The translations under genes and the position numbers were made by a program. Under the pieces are notes generated by a model that did no database searches, was not told the origin of the DNA, and saw only the letters and a program-made list of their open reading frames with translations. Of a stretch of 42,734 bases of DNA, positions 34,764-42,734 are shown in pieces. The stretch's first letter is position 1, and the number at the start of each line of letters is the position of its first letter. Source of the stretch: Paenacidovorax caeni (GTDB lineage: Bacteria > Pseudomonadota > Gammaproteobacteria > Burkholderiales > Burkholderiaceae_C); NCBI RefSeq assembly GCF_001298675.1, contig NZ_CYIG01000032.1, positions 1-42,734 on the forward strand. Reading direction: 5' to 3'.

Positions 34764-36020
34764 TCAGTCTTTGTGCGCGCCGGGCCGTTCCACCTGCAGG
34801 TCACACAGCACGCGCAGCAGCGCGCGGTTGACGCTCTCCTGGTCCATCTCGTGCGTTTCGCACAGGGTGCGCACGACCTTGGCGTCGTCGCGTTCGAGGG
34901 CGCTGGCCATTTGCAGCGCGGGCGCGTAAGGGCCGGTTTGCAGCACGATGGCGTCCGCAATGCGGTCCGACAGCGGCAGGCGCCGCAGGATGGTGCCCAT
35001 GGGCTCGCTCAGCAGTTCGTCGAGCTGCGAGAACAGGCCCGTGAGGTAGACCTCGCGGCGCAGGTTGTGTTCGATGCCGGCTTCCACCAGGCGTTCGGTG
35101 AGCCGGGCGCGCAGCACCATGGCTTCGCGGATGGGCTGCAGGTTCGGGTCCTGGTTGGCGTGGGGCAGTTGGTTGGCCAGCCAGCGCTGCAGCGTGCCGT
35201 AGCCCATCATGACGAGGCCGCGGCGCAGCGAGTCGACGCCCGTGCGCAGGCCCAGCGCCGCTGAGTTGGTGTAGACCATGAAGCGGTAGGCCAGCAGCGG
35301 CTCCTCGCCCAGGATGTGCTCGAAGGCTTCGAGCGATTGCTCGGCGTCGATGGCCTTCATCAGGCGCAGCACGCTCTCGCGCGCGGGCTGCAGGGGCTGG
35401 TGGCGCAGGCCGTAAAGCACGTCTTCGGTGGGCCAGCCAGCCACGGCCACGGCGCGGTGCCGGTCCAGGCACAGCGAGGCCAGGGCCAGGTTGGGCAGGT
35501 TCTCGTACATCTGCCCGTCGATCAGCGGGCTGGGGCGCGGCGGGGGGGGCGGGCGCTGCACGCCGCTGCCTGGGGCGCGCGCGGCCACCGATTGCAGCGC
35601 GGTCACCGCATCTTGGGGAGACAGGCTCAGCAGGCTGTTGTCGAAGCAGCTGGCGATGTCGGCGGGCGGCAGCTGCGCCAGCTCGCCACGCCACACGAGC
35701 TTGAGGCCGCGCTGGTGGCCGGTCTGCACGGCCGCGAACAGTGTGGAGTCGGCGAGCCAGTCGCCGCGCACCTCGATCCACGGGCTGCCGCGGGGCGCCT
35801 GCTGCAGCAGCTGCAGCAGCAGCTGGCGCGACTGGGGCGAGAGCAGCAGCGGGGGAGAGCTGGCCGACCACAGCTCCTGCAGCGTGCGCAGCAGGTGCGG
35901 CGCATCCACGGTGATGGCAGGGTCGTCCTGGATATAAAGCTGCACGCCAGCGAGGCGGCGGCTGGCGTTCCACAACGAGCGGTAGCCAAGCGTGAGGCTG
36001 CCGAGGACGGATTGCACCAT
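34764..36020 (-). CDS. HDOD-domain signalling protein (degenerate EAL plus HDOD)
   Basis: The 418-residue cytoplasmic protein resembles YuxH-like regulators. The N-terminal part (about 5-150: LTLGYRSLWNASRRLAGVQL) has the layout of an EAL domain but no EAL motif, so no cyclic-di-GMP hydrolysis is expected. A Pro-rich linker (PPPPPRPSPLI) leads to an HDOD domain (about 190-400) with VLRLMKAID, ILGEEPLLAYRFMVYTNSAA, GLVMMGYGTLQRWLANQL and LTGLFSQLDELL. It follows flgL by 21 bp on the same strand, suggesting a link between flagellar assembly and signalling (inference). The IS element lies just past its stop. Confidence 0.9.
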   Translation of the reverse strand: MVQSVLGSLTLGYRSLWNASRRLAGVQLYIQDDPAITVDAPHLLRTLQELWSASSPPLLLSPQSRQLLLQLLQQAPRGSPWIEVRGDWLADSTLFAAVQTGHQRGLKLVWRGELAQLPPADIASCFDNSLLSLSPQDAVTALQSVAARAPGSGVQRPPPPPRPSPLIDGQMYENLPNLALASLCLDRHRAVAVAGWPTEDVLYGLRHQPLQPARESVLRLMKAIDAEQSLEAFEHILGEEPLLAYRFMVYTNSAALGLRTGVDSLRRGLVMMGYGTLQRWLANQLPHANQDPNLQPIREAMVLRARLTERLVEAGIEHNLRREVYLTGLFSQLDELLSEPMGTILRRLPLSDRIADAIVLQTGPYAPALQMASALERDDAKVVRTLCETHEMDQESVNRALLRVLCDLQVERPGAHKD

Positions 36021-36041
36021 GGAGGGGTTGCGCGGGGCGCT

Positions 36042-37385
36042 TTAGCTGATGTAGTTGAACAGGCTCAGCTTCTGTACCTGGGCGTAGGACTGGAGGGCGG
36101 CCTGGTATCCGACCTGGGCGTTCTGGAATTCGGATATGCCTTTGATCATATCCAGATCCTCGGCGCGCGAGCGGTCGGCTTCGAGCTGGATTGAGCGATT
36201 TTCCTGGTCGCCGGTGATGCGGTCGGCGCGGTTGAGCAGCTCGCCTGCGTAGCCGCGCATGTTGTGCAGGCGCTCCAGGCCCTTGTCGATGTTGGCCAGC
36301 GCCTGGCCCACGGCCTGGCTGGCGGCGTTGTTGTTGGCGGCGCCACCGATGTCGCGGATGGCCGTGTCGATGACGCTGGCGATGCTGGGGCTGGCGGTGA
36401 GCGTCACGGTGTCGCCCGGGGCGGGCGAGGGCACCAGGTTGCCGCTGGGGTCCTTGGTGGGCGTGGCGCTGATGTTGAACTTGAGCGTGGCGCCGCCGGG
36501 GTCGGCGATGCTGACGGGGATGGAGGTGAGCTGGTCGGCCTTCAGCCCGGTCACGGTCTGCGGGCCGGGCGAGGTGTAGCCGGGGTTGTTGCTGCTGATG
36601 TCGTAGGTGGCGTCGTAGGTGCCGTCGGGGTTCATCGTCATGCCGGTGAAGGTGACGGAGTAGGTGTACGGGTTGGCCGGCGGCGCGGGCTGCTGCAGCA
36701 GATGCGCGTTGGTGACCTGCACGGCGTCGGTGCCGAAGCGGCGTCCGTCCTGCGGGTAGGCCGGGTTGGCGTTGGAGATGCTGGCGTTGTACACGCCGTC
36801 GCGCTGCGGGTCGAACATGAAGGCCGAGTGGCCGTCGAGCGTGAGCGGCACGGTCACGCCGCTGCTGGCGTTCTGGCCGGGCAGGCCGTCGAACTGGTAG
36901 TCGGGGTTGCCCGTGAGCGGCCCGAGGAAGGGCGTGAGTGCGCTGCCGAGCGCGCCGAGCAGCGGAATGCCGTTGGTGTCCTTGCGGTTGACCACCTCGG
37001 TGAGCTGCTCGCGCAGGCTCTGCAACTGGTTGGCGTAGGTCTTGCGGTCCTCGGGCTTGAGCGTGCCGCCGCCCGCGGCCACCATGATCTCGCGCATGTT
37101 CTGCACCAGCTTCACGGCGTCGCCCAGCGTCGACTCGGCCTGGGCCACGGCGTTGCGCTGCACTTCGAGCGCGCGCTGCTCGGTCTGGATGCGGTTGATG
37201 CGCGTGAGCGCGCGCTCGGCCTGCGCGGCGGCCACGGGGTCGTCGCTGGGGCGCACCACGCGCTTGCCGGAGGTGAGGTTTTCCTGCAGGCCCGACAGGA
37301 TGTTCTGGCGTACGTTCAGGTTCTGGCGCGCGTTGTCGTACGTGTTGGCCGTGCCCATGCGGTAGATGGTGAGGCTGTTGCTCAT
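36042..37385 (-). CDS. flgL: Flagellar hook-filament junction protein FlgL (HAP3)
   Basis: The 447-residue product joins hook to filament with FlgK. The N-terminal D0/D1 helices (IYRMGTANTYDNARQNLNVR, then LTSGKRVVRPSDDPVAA with the conserved flagellin-like SGKRVxxPSDDP) and the C-terminal helix AALQSYAQVQKLSLFNYIS are typical. The middle (about 130-350) is a long, Pro/Gly/Thr-rich, variable exposed domain, which makes it longer than enterobacterial FlgL. It has no signal peptide, as expected for type III export. It lies 20 bp after flgK. Confidence 0.95.
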   Translation of the reverse strand: MSNSLTIYRMGTANTYDNARQNLNVRQNILSGLQENLTSGKRVVRPSDDPVAAAQAERALTRINRIQTEQRALEVQRNAVAQAESTLGDAVKLVQNMREIMVAAGGGTLKPEDRKTYANQLQSLREQLTEVVNRKDTNGIPLLGALGSALTPFLGPLTGNPDYQFDGLPGQNASSGVTVPLTLDGHSAFMFDPQRDGVYNASISNANPAYPQDGRRFGTDAVQVTNAHLLQQPAPPANPYTYSVTFTGMTMNPDGTYDATYDISSNNPGYTSPGPQTVTGLKADQLTSIPVSIADPGGATLKFNISATPTKDPSGNLVPSPAPGDTVTLTASPSIASVIDTAIRDIGGAANNNAASQAVGQALANIDKGLERLHNMRGYAGELLNRADRITGDQENRSIQLEADRSRAEDLDMIKGISEFQNAQVGYQAALQSYAQVQKLSLFNYIS

Positions 37386-37405
37386 GGTGGTCTCCTGGGG
37401 GCGGA

Positions 37406-39382
37406 TCAGCGGCTGACGGTCTGCAGCAGGCTGTCGAAGATGCTCTGGGCAATTTGCAGCATTTTGGCCGAAGCCTGGTAGGCCTGCTGGTACTGGATCA
37501 GCTTGGCGGCTTCCTCGTCGAGGTTGACGCCGGATACCGCCACGCGCTGGCTTTCCAGGCTGTCGGCGATGCTGGTGGACATGTTGGCCGCGTACTGCGC
37601 GCTCTGCGTGCGCGTGCCGACCTGCGACATGGCGCTGGCCCAGCCGTCCTGCAGGGTGGCGTTGTCGAACATCTGCGCGTCCCGCAGGTTCATCAGCGCG
37701 CCGGCGTTGCCGGCATTGCGCTTGTAGGCGTCGCCGTACTGCGGATCCAGCGCGTTGCCGATGCGCACCGTGTCGCCGGCCTTGGGCGTGCCCTGCAGCG
37801 TGATCTGCCAGCCGTCGACGTTGATCGCCTGGCCCGAGGTGTAGCTGTAGACCGGCGGCGGCCCGGGGTTCGTGGGGGTCAGCGGCGTCGGCGGGGTGGT
37901 GGAAATATCCATGGGCGTGCCCGCCGCGCCAGCGATGCTGAAGCCGCCCGTGCCGTTGAAGCTGAGCGTCACGTTCGTGCCGAAGGCCGGTAGCGTCAGC
38001 GCCGGAATACCCGTCGCCTTGAGCCCGCTCAACTGCAGCGAACCTGCGTTGGACGTGCCCATGGCGGCGTTGATCTGGTTGGCCGCGGCTAGCTCGCTGG
38101 GGGCGTTGACCAGCCCCTGGATGTTGGCCGCGGTGTTGGCGAACGGCTTGAACAGGATGCGCTCACCCGCGTTGCCGGCGGTGGTGACGTTGAAAGTGAG
38201 GCCGTCGATCTGCTGGCTGGCCAGGTTGGTCAGGTCGGTGAAGGCGGTGGCCTTGCCGTCCGACAGGCGCACCACCTGGCCCGCGGGCGGGGTGGTGAAG
38301 CGCACTTCGTAGTCCGAGGCGGCGAACTGGGTCGGGTTGCTGAAGGCCACGCTGCCCACGCCCACGCCGCTGCTGTAGCCGGGTGCGCTGGTGGGCACGG
38401 AGAACAGGTCCTTGCCAAGCTGGCCGTCGAGCGTGAGGCCGAGCTTGTTCTGCGCATTCATGCTCATGCCGATGGCCTGCGCCATGCGCCCGAGCAGGTT
38501 ACGGCCCTCGGCCAGGTCGTTGTTGGCGAAGCGCAGCAGGCCTGTCACCTCGCCGCCGCCGAGCATGCTCTCGTTCAGCTCCAGCGGCGAGGCGCCGGGG
38601 CGGTTGAAGTACACGGCGATCTTGCCGCTGCCGGGGAACTCGCTGGCCTCGCTCACCGACATCGGCGTGGCTGTGTTGCCCAGCACCAGTGGCTGGCTGC
38701 CGGCGATGAACAGGCCCACGGAGCCGTCGTCGGCGGGAATCTGCGTGGTCTGGATGTACTGGTTGAGCTCGCGGATGAGCTGGTCGCGCTTGTCCAGCAG
38801 GTCGTTGGGCACCTGGCCGTTGCCGGTGGCCGAGGCGATCTGCTCGTTCACATCGGCGATGTTCTTGGCCAGGCTGTTGATCTTGGTGACGTTGTTCTTG
38901 AGCTGCTCGTTGACTGTGTTTTCGATGTCGTAGAGACGATCCGCTGCCGAACGAAAGCGTGCTGCGGTCTCGCTCATGCGCGTGAGCGTCACGGTGCGCG
39001 CAGTCATGTCGGTGGGGGAGTTGAGAACGTCCGACAGCGAACCCAGCATGTCGGAAATGGCTGTGCCCAAGCCGTCCTTGCCGCCCGAAAAGACGTCCTG
39101 CATCTGCTCCAGGCGCTGCACGCGCACCACGTCGGACGACTGCGCAGAGCCTGCCATGGCCGCTTGGCGCGTCAGCAGTTCGTTGTGGTTGCGCAGGATG
39201 GTTTGCACGTCCACACCCTGGCCCACATAGCCGTTGCCGGTGAACTGGCCCTGCACAGTGACCATCTGCGCCGACTGGCGCGAGTAGCCGGCGGTACTGA
39301 CGTTGGCAATGTTGTGGCCGGTGGTCTGCAGGGCTACCTGGTTGGCCATCAGGGCGCGGGCGCCGACGTTCAAGAGGCTCAT
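37406..39382 (-). CDS. flgK: Flagellar hook-associated protein FlgK (HAP1)
   Basis: The 658-residue product forms the first hook-filament junction layer. The conserved N-terminal rod-type motif is MSLLNVGARALMANQVALQT, then TTGHNIANVSTAGYSRQ, and the C-terminus VSGVNLDEEAAKLIQYQQAY, then LQIAQSIFDSLLQTVS. The central part (about 330-560) is variable and Pro/Thr-rich (DISTTPPTPLTPTNPGPPP). Exported by the flagellar type III system, it has no signal peptide. The gap to flgJ is 19 bp, so the genes are one transcript. Confidence 0.96.
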   Translation of the reverse strand: MSLLNVGARALMANQVALQTTGHNIANVSTAGYSRQSAQMVTVQGQFTGNGYVGQGVDVQTILRNHNELLTRQAAMAGSAQSSDVVRVQRLEQMQDVFSGGKDGLGTAISDMLGSLSDVLNSPTDMTARTVTLTRMSETAARFRSAADRLYDIENTVNEQLKNNVTKINSLAKNIADVNEQIASATGNGQVPNDLLDKRDQLIRELNQYIQTTQIPADDGSVGLFIAGSQPLVLGNTATPMSVSEASEFPGSGKIAVYFNRPGASPLELNESMLGGGEVTGLLRFANNDLAEGRNLLGRMAQAIGMSMNAQNKLGLTLDGQLGKDLFSVPTSAPGYSSGVGVGSVAFSNPTQFAASDYEVRFTTPPAGQVVRLSDGKATAFTDLTNLASQQIDGLTFNVTTAGNAGERILFKPFANTAANIQGLVNAPSELAAANQINAAMGTSNAGSLQLSGLKATGIPALTLPAFGTNVTLSFNGTGGFSIAGAAGTPMDISTTPPTPLTPTNPGPPPVYSYTSGQAINVDGWQITLQGTPKAGDTVRIGNALDPQYGDAYKRNAGNAGALMNLRDAQMFDNATLQDGWASAMSQVGTRTQSAQYAANMSTSIADSLESQRVAVSGVNLDEEAAKLIQYQQAYQASAKMLQIAQSIFDSLLQTVSR

Positions 39383-39401
39383 GGTTCAGATCCTTGCCGT
39401 T

Positions 39402-40301
39402 TCAGGCTTGTGCGCGGCCGACCCGCAGGGTGCTTTGGATGGCGCGGCTGAGCTTGCTGGCGTACTCGGGGTCGGTGGCGTAGCCGGCCTTTTGCAGCTC
39501 TGTGGCATAGGCCACGGCGGAGCCGACCTTCTCGCGTGCCTTCTCGTAGCGCGGGTTATCGTTGATGAGGCGGGCGTAGTCGCGGAACGAGTCCTCGTAG
39601 GAGTCGTAGGCGCGGAACTTGGCTGTGACCTTGCGCGCCACGCCGTTGATGTATTCGGTGGTGGTGACCTCGGCCACCTTGCCGGTCCAGTTCTTGCCTG
39701 CCTTGATGCCGAACAGGTTGTAGGCAGCGCTGCCGTCCTTGTGGCGGATCTCGCCCTTGCCCCAGCCAGTCTCATGGCCCGCCTGGCCAAGCATGAAGCT
39801 GGCGGGGATGCCGCTGTCCTGCGCCACGCGCTCGGCCGTGGCACGGTGGTGTTGCACGAAGGCGTCCAGCCCCTTGGGCGAGGGCGTGGTGCTGTTCTTC
39901 GTGCTGGCGGTGAGGCGTAGCGCGCTGGTGTCCAGGCTCAGGGTGGAGGGGATCGACAGCTCGGCCTCGGTGCCACCCATCTGGCGTGTGAGCTGGCGCT
40001 GGATGGCTTCGGTCAGGCCGCCGGGCAGGCCCGACATCTGTACCGACAACTGCTGGTCGTACATGTCGTTGGCAAGGTTGCCCTCGGCGCCATCGAGCAG
40101 GCCGGACTTCATCGTCGCCTCGCGCATGCTCTTGATCATTTCGCGCATGAACAGCGACTCGAACTGCTTGGCGGCCTCGCGCGCAGCCTCGGGGCTGTTC
40201 TGGCCCGCCTGCACCTTGAGCGCGTTGAGCGCACGTCCGTCGGCGGCCAGGGCCTGGTTGGCCATGGTGTTGCCGGCAGGCAGGGTGCTGGTGTAGGCCA
40301 T
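39402..40301 (-). CDS. flgJ: Flagellar rod-assembly protein and peptidoglycan hydrolase FlgJ
   Basis: The 299-residue dual-domain protein caps the growing rod and digests peptidoglycan. The N-terminal rod-binding domain (about 36-100) has AAKQFESLFMREMIKSMREA and LANDMYDQQLSVQMSG. After a Ser/Thr-rich linker the GlcNAc-hydrolase domain (about 145-295) has ASFMLGQAGHETGWGKGEIR with the catalytic Glu, AAYNLFGIKAGKNWTGK and FRAYDSYEDSFRDYARLIND. This is the full-length beta/gamma-proteobacterial form. The ATG at 40301 lies two bases past the flgI stop. Confidence 0.95.
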   Translation of the reverse strand: MAYTSTLPAGNTMANQALAADGRALNALKVQAGQNSPEAAREAAKQFESLFMREMIKSMREATMKSGLLDGAEGNLANDMYDQQLSVQMSGLPGGLTEAIQRQLTRQMGGTEAELSIPSTLSLDTSALRLTASTKNSTTPSPKGLDAFVQHHRATAERVAQDSGIPASFMLGQAGHETGWGKGEIRHKDGSAAYNLFGIKAGKNWTGKVAEVTTTEYINGVARKVTAKFRAYDSYEDSFRDYARLINDNPRYEKAREKVGSAVAYATELQKAGYATDPEYASKLSRAIQSTLRVGRAQA

Positions 40302-40303
40302 GG

Positions 40304-41428
40304 CTAGATCACCTCCAGCTCGGCGTTGAGCGCACCGGCGGCCTTGATGGCCTGCAGAATGGCCAGCAAGTCCTGCGGTGTGGCGCCCAGGGTGTTGATG
40401 GCGCGCACTACGTCGGCCAATTGCGGCGAGGGCGGCAGCGTCATCATGATGCCGGGCTCCTGCTTGATCTGGATGTCGCTCTTCTGCGCCACCACGGTCT
40501 GGCCCTGCGACAGCGGGTTGGGCTGGCTGATGACCGGCGTGCTGCTGATGGTGATGGCCAGGTTGCCGTGCGCGATGGCGCAGGGGCCCAGCGTCACGGC
40601 CTGGTTGAGCACGATGGAGCCTGTGCGCGCGTTGATGACCACCTTGGCGGCGGGCGTGGCGTCGGCCACCTGCAGCTCCTCCAGCTCGGCAATGAAGTTG
40701 ACGCGCGCGCCCGGCTCCAGCGGGGCGTTGACCTGGACGGTGCGCCCGTCCAGCGCCGTGGCGGTGCCCGCGCCCGCGCGGTTGTTGATGGCCTGGGCCA
40801 CCTTGCGCGCGGTCTGGAAGTCCGAGGCATTCAGGCCCAGCGTGATGGTGTTGCCCTCGTGCAGCGGCGTGGGCACGGCGCGCTCCACCTGCGCGCCCTC
40901 GGGCACGCGGCCCGCGCTCAGGTGGTTGATCTGCACCTTGCTGCCGCCAGCCGATGCACCGGCGCCGCCGACCACCACATTGCCCTGGGCCAGGGCGTAA
41001 ATCTCGCCGTCGGCGCCGCGCAGGGGCGTGGCAATCAGCGTGCCACCACGCAGCGACTTGGCGTTGCCGATGGAGGAGACGTTGATGTCGATGAACTGCC
41101 CCGGCTGGGCGAATGCGGGCAACTGCGCCGTGACGATCACCGTGGCCACGTTCTTCAGCTGCGGCGCCGTGGTGCCCGGCGGCAGGGTGATACCCATCTG
41201 CTGCAGGTAGTTCTGCACCGCCTGGGTGGTGATGGGCATTTGCGTGGTCTGGTCGCCCGTGCCGTCCAGGCCCACCACCAGGCCGTAGCCGGTCAACTGG
41301 TTGCTGCGCACGCCTTGCACGGCCGCCACTTCCTTGATGCGCAGGGCGTGCGCGGGAATGCTCCAGGCACCGGCCAGCAGCACCAGCAGCAGCCAGGGGG
41401 CGAGACGTGGGAAGGGCAAGGCTCTCAT
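40304..41428 (-). CDS. flgI: Flagellar P-ring protein FlgI
   Basis: The 374-residue periplasmic protein forms the P-ring around the rod in peptidoglycan. A signal peptide (1-29, ending PAHA) precedes the conserved LRIKEVAAVQGVRSNQLTGY, GLVVGLDGTGDQT, GTLIATPLRGADGEIYALAQ and NVVVGG. The C-terminal NTLGATPQDLLAILQAIKAA is also typical. It is the first gene of a flgI-flgJ-flgK-flgL run with gaps of 2-20 bp. flgH, usually immediately upstream, is missing; a divergent recombinase gene and a repeat copy lie there instead. Confidence 0.96.
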   Translation of the reverse strand: MRALPFPRLAPWLLLVLLAGAWSIPAHALRIKEVAAVQGVRSNQLTGYGLVVGLDGTGDQTTQMPITTQAVQNYLQQMGITLPPGTTAPQLKNVATVIVTAQLPAFAQPGQFIDINVSSIGNAKSLRGGTLIATPLRGADGEIYALAQGNVVVGGAGASAGGSKVQINHLSAGRVPEGAQVERAVPTPLHEGNTITLGLNASDFQTARKVAQAINNRAGAGTATALDGRTVQVNAPLEPGARVNFIAELEELQVADATPAAKVVINARTGSIVLNQAVTLGPCAIAHGNLAITISSTPVISQPNPLSQGQTVVAQKSDIQIKQEPGIMMTLPPSPQLADVVRAINTLGATPQDLLAILQAIKAAGALNAELEVI

Positions 41429-41557
41429 GGCGTTTGATTGTGGTCAGGCAGCGCTTTGGCAAAGCGGCGAAAAGAGGGGGCGAGGGGGCGCTTATCGGCG
41501 GGATCGGGCGCGCGGCGGGCTTCACTCCGGGCCCCAGGCATGTCGGTGTGGTTTTCA

Positions 41558-41613
41558 AGCCTTTTTGGCCTCCAGCGCGCACCAGGCAAGCGCTATCAGC
41601 TATCATTTTTTCA
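41558..41613 (+). repeat. AGCGCTT palindromic repeat, copy m
   Basis: CAAGCCTTTTTGGCCTCCAG, CGCGCACCAGG, then CAAGCGCTATCAGCTATCAT and TTTTTC. It ends 3 bp before the xerC start codon, so the gene has no ordinary Shine-Dalgarno sequence, and it lies where flgH would be expected. Confidence 0.8.
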
Positions 41614-41616
41614 ACC

Positions 41617-42588
41617 ATGCCGCCGCCGAACACTCCCCCGGAATTGCCCGACGAAGCCCTGCGCTACCTGGAGCACGTGCGCGTTGAAAAGCGCCTGGCC
41701 GCGCGCACGCTGGCGCTGTACACGCAGGACCTGCTGCGCCTGCACCAGTACGCGCAGGCGGTGGGCCTGCCGCTGCTGCTGCTCACCAGCGGGCACCTGC
41801 GCCGCTTCGTCGCGCAGATGCACGGCGGCGGGCGCAGCGCGCGGGGTATCGTGCTCATCCTCTCGGGCTGGCGCGGCTTTTACCGCTGGGCGGCGCGCCA
41901 AGGGCTGACAGCGCACAACCCCGCGCAGGGCCTGCGCGCCCCCAAGGCGCCCAAGCCCTTGCCCAAGGCCCTGGCCGTGGACGACGCCGTACGCCTGGCG
42001 GACTTCGCGCAGCCCGGCGACGACCCCTGGGTCGAGGCGCGCGACGCCGCCATGGTGGAGCTGCTGTACGGCTGCGGCCTGCGCGTGGGCGAGCTGGTGG
42101 GCCTGGATGTGGCCGCCAGCCCCGCCGCGCACCAGCAGGGGCGCGGCTGGATCGACCTCGACGCGGCCGAGGCCCATGTCTTCGGCAAGGGCAGCAAGCG
42201 CCGCAGCCTGCCCGTGGGCCGCGCTGCGTTGGCGGCGCTGCGTGCCTGGCTGGCGCTGCGCGAACAGCCCTTCGGCGCGCGGCTGGCCGACGGCGCGCTG
42301 TTCGTGGGGCGGCGCGGCGCGCGCCTGTCAGCCGCGTCGGTGTGGGCGCGCCTGCGCCAGCGCGGCCAGCAGGCGGGGCTGAGCACGCCCGTGCACCCGC
42401 ACATGCTGCGCCACTCGTTTGCCAGCCACCTGCTGCAGTCCAGTGGCGATCTGCGCGCCGTGCAGGAGCTGCTGGGCCACGCCAGCATCACCACCACGCA
42501 GGCCTATACGCGGCTCGACTTTCAGCACCTGGCCCGCGTGTACGACCAGGCGCACCCCCGCGCAAAAAAGAAGCCCTCACCCCTCTGA
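41617..42588 (+). CDS. xerC: Tyrosine recombinase XerC
   Basis: The 323-residue tyrosine recombinase is of the XerC/XerD type, which resolves chromosome dimers at dif. The N-terminal SAM-like domain (about 8-105: ALRYLEHVRVEKRLAARTLA) is followed by the catalytic domain. It has Arg156 in YGCGLRVGELVGL, Lys191 in VFGKGSKRRSLPV, His262-x2-Arg265 in HPHMLRHSFASHLL, His288 in LLGHASITTTQAYT and the nucleophile Tyr297. All catalytic residues are present. XerC is preferred to XerD by overall similarity, but not firmly. It is divergent from flgI, with a repeat copy in its leader. IS110-type transposase DNA begins 17 bp after its stop. Confidence 0.9.
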   Translation: MPPPNTPPELPDEALRYLEHVRVEKRLAARTLALYTQDLLRLHQYAQAVGLPLLLLTSGHLRRFVAQMHGGGRSARGIVLILSGWRGFYRWAARQGLTAHNPAQGLRAPKAPKPLPKALAVDDAVRLADFAQPGDDPWVEARDAAMVELLYGCGLRVGELVGLDVAASPAAHQQGRGWIDLDAAEAHVFGKGSKRRSLPVGRAALAALRAWLALREQPFGARLADGALFVGRRGARLSAASVWARLRQRGQQAGLSTPVHPHMLRHSFASHLLQSSGDLRAVQELLGHASITTTQAYTRLDFQHLARVYDQAHPRAKKKPSPL

Positions 42589-42604
42589 GTAACCGTCTTC
42601 AAAG

Positions 42605-42734
<130 letters not shown>

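Noticed and set aside
34801-37452. A long minus-strand frame of 883 codons across the HDOD gene and flgL
   Set aside because: It is an alternative frame of those genes with Arg/Pro/Ala-rich low-complexity residues and no family motif.
41492-41499. GCCGATAA on the minus strand upstream of flgI, the FliA (sigma-28) -10 sequence
   Set aside because: No TAAA-type -35 lies at the required spacing (the nearest TGAA is 17 rather than 11 bases from it), so a sigma-28 promoter cannot be supported.

Overview
The window is high-GC DNA from a motile, Gram-negative betaproteobacterium, most likely a member of the Comamonadaceae (Acidovorax, Alicycliphilus or Diaphorobacter type). This rests on base composition, the style of the proteins, the gene content, and a short AGCGCTT-type palindromic repeat scattered between genes. 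No rRNA, tRNA, CRISPR or phage genes were seen. About 38 protein genes fill the window.

Layout. 1-2519 is the edge of a surface-polysaccharide cluster: a coiled-coil protein cut by the window, a GT2 glycosyltransferase, and a WecA/MraY-like sugar-phosphate transferase. 2733-9785 is housekeeping: argB and tgt converging on a shared terminator, a universal stress protein, two small proteins of unknown function, a Rep/UvrD helicase and an AEC transporter. 9804-16833 holds a Tat-type PhoD phosphatase, a periplasmic asparaginase whose signal peptide is out of frame, priA, a 640-bp non-coding region with DnaA-box-like sites, and hemE. 16928-27258 is mixed metabolism and envelope redox: amidase, MetY, a CoA-binding protein, a thioredoxin-like protein, DsbD, a creatininase-family amidohydrolase, a histidine phosphatase and an RcnB-like protein broken by a frameshift. 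27261-33655 looks like an amino-acid module. Five minus-strand genes (LysE-type exporter, EamA exporter, PLP aminotransferase, PhzF, threonine-dehydratase-like enzyme) lie divergent from a MocR regulator, with an inverted repeat in the shared promoter region. An IS1595-family element (33695-34754) follows. 34764-41428 is the flagellar run flgI-flgJ-flgK-flgL plus an HDOD signalling protein. A XerC-type recombinase and the 3' end of an IS110-family transposase close the window.

The most interesting material lies in and between ordinary genes. (1) About 13 copies or half-copies of a ~50-bp palindromic repeat occur. Two of them encode the signal peptides of unrelated secreted proteins (6202-6654 and DsbD), two provide stop codons, and one forms the linker of the MocR regulator. 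(2) Two ~165-bp elements (5859-6027 and 21036-21201) form long cruciform-like palindromes. Their outer arms differ from each other, while their core hairpins are the same apart from a compensatory base-pair change. (3) The priA-hemE gap carries a diverged direct duplication, three TTATNCACA sites in one orientation and an A-rich tract, so it is a candidate DnaA-binding or origin-like region. (4) Two exported-protein genes (asparaginase and RcnB-like) each carry a single-base frameshift between signal peptide and mature domain.
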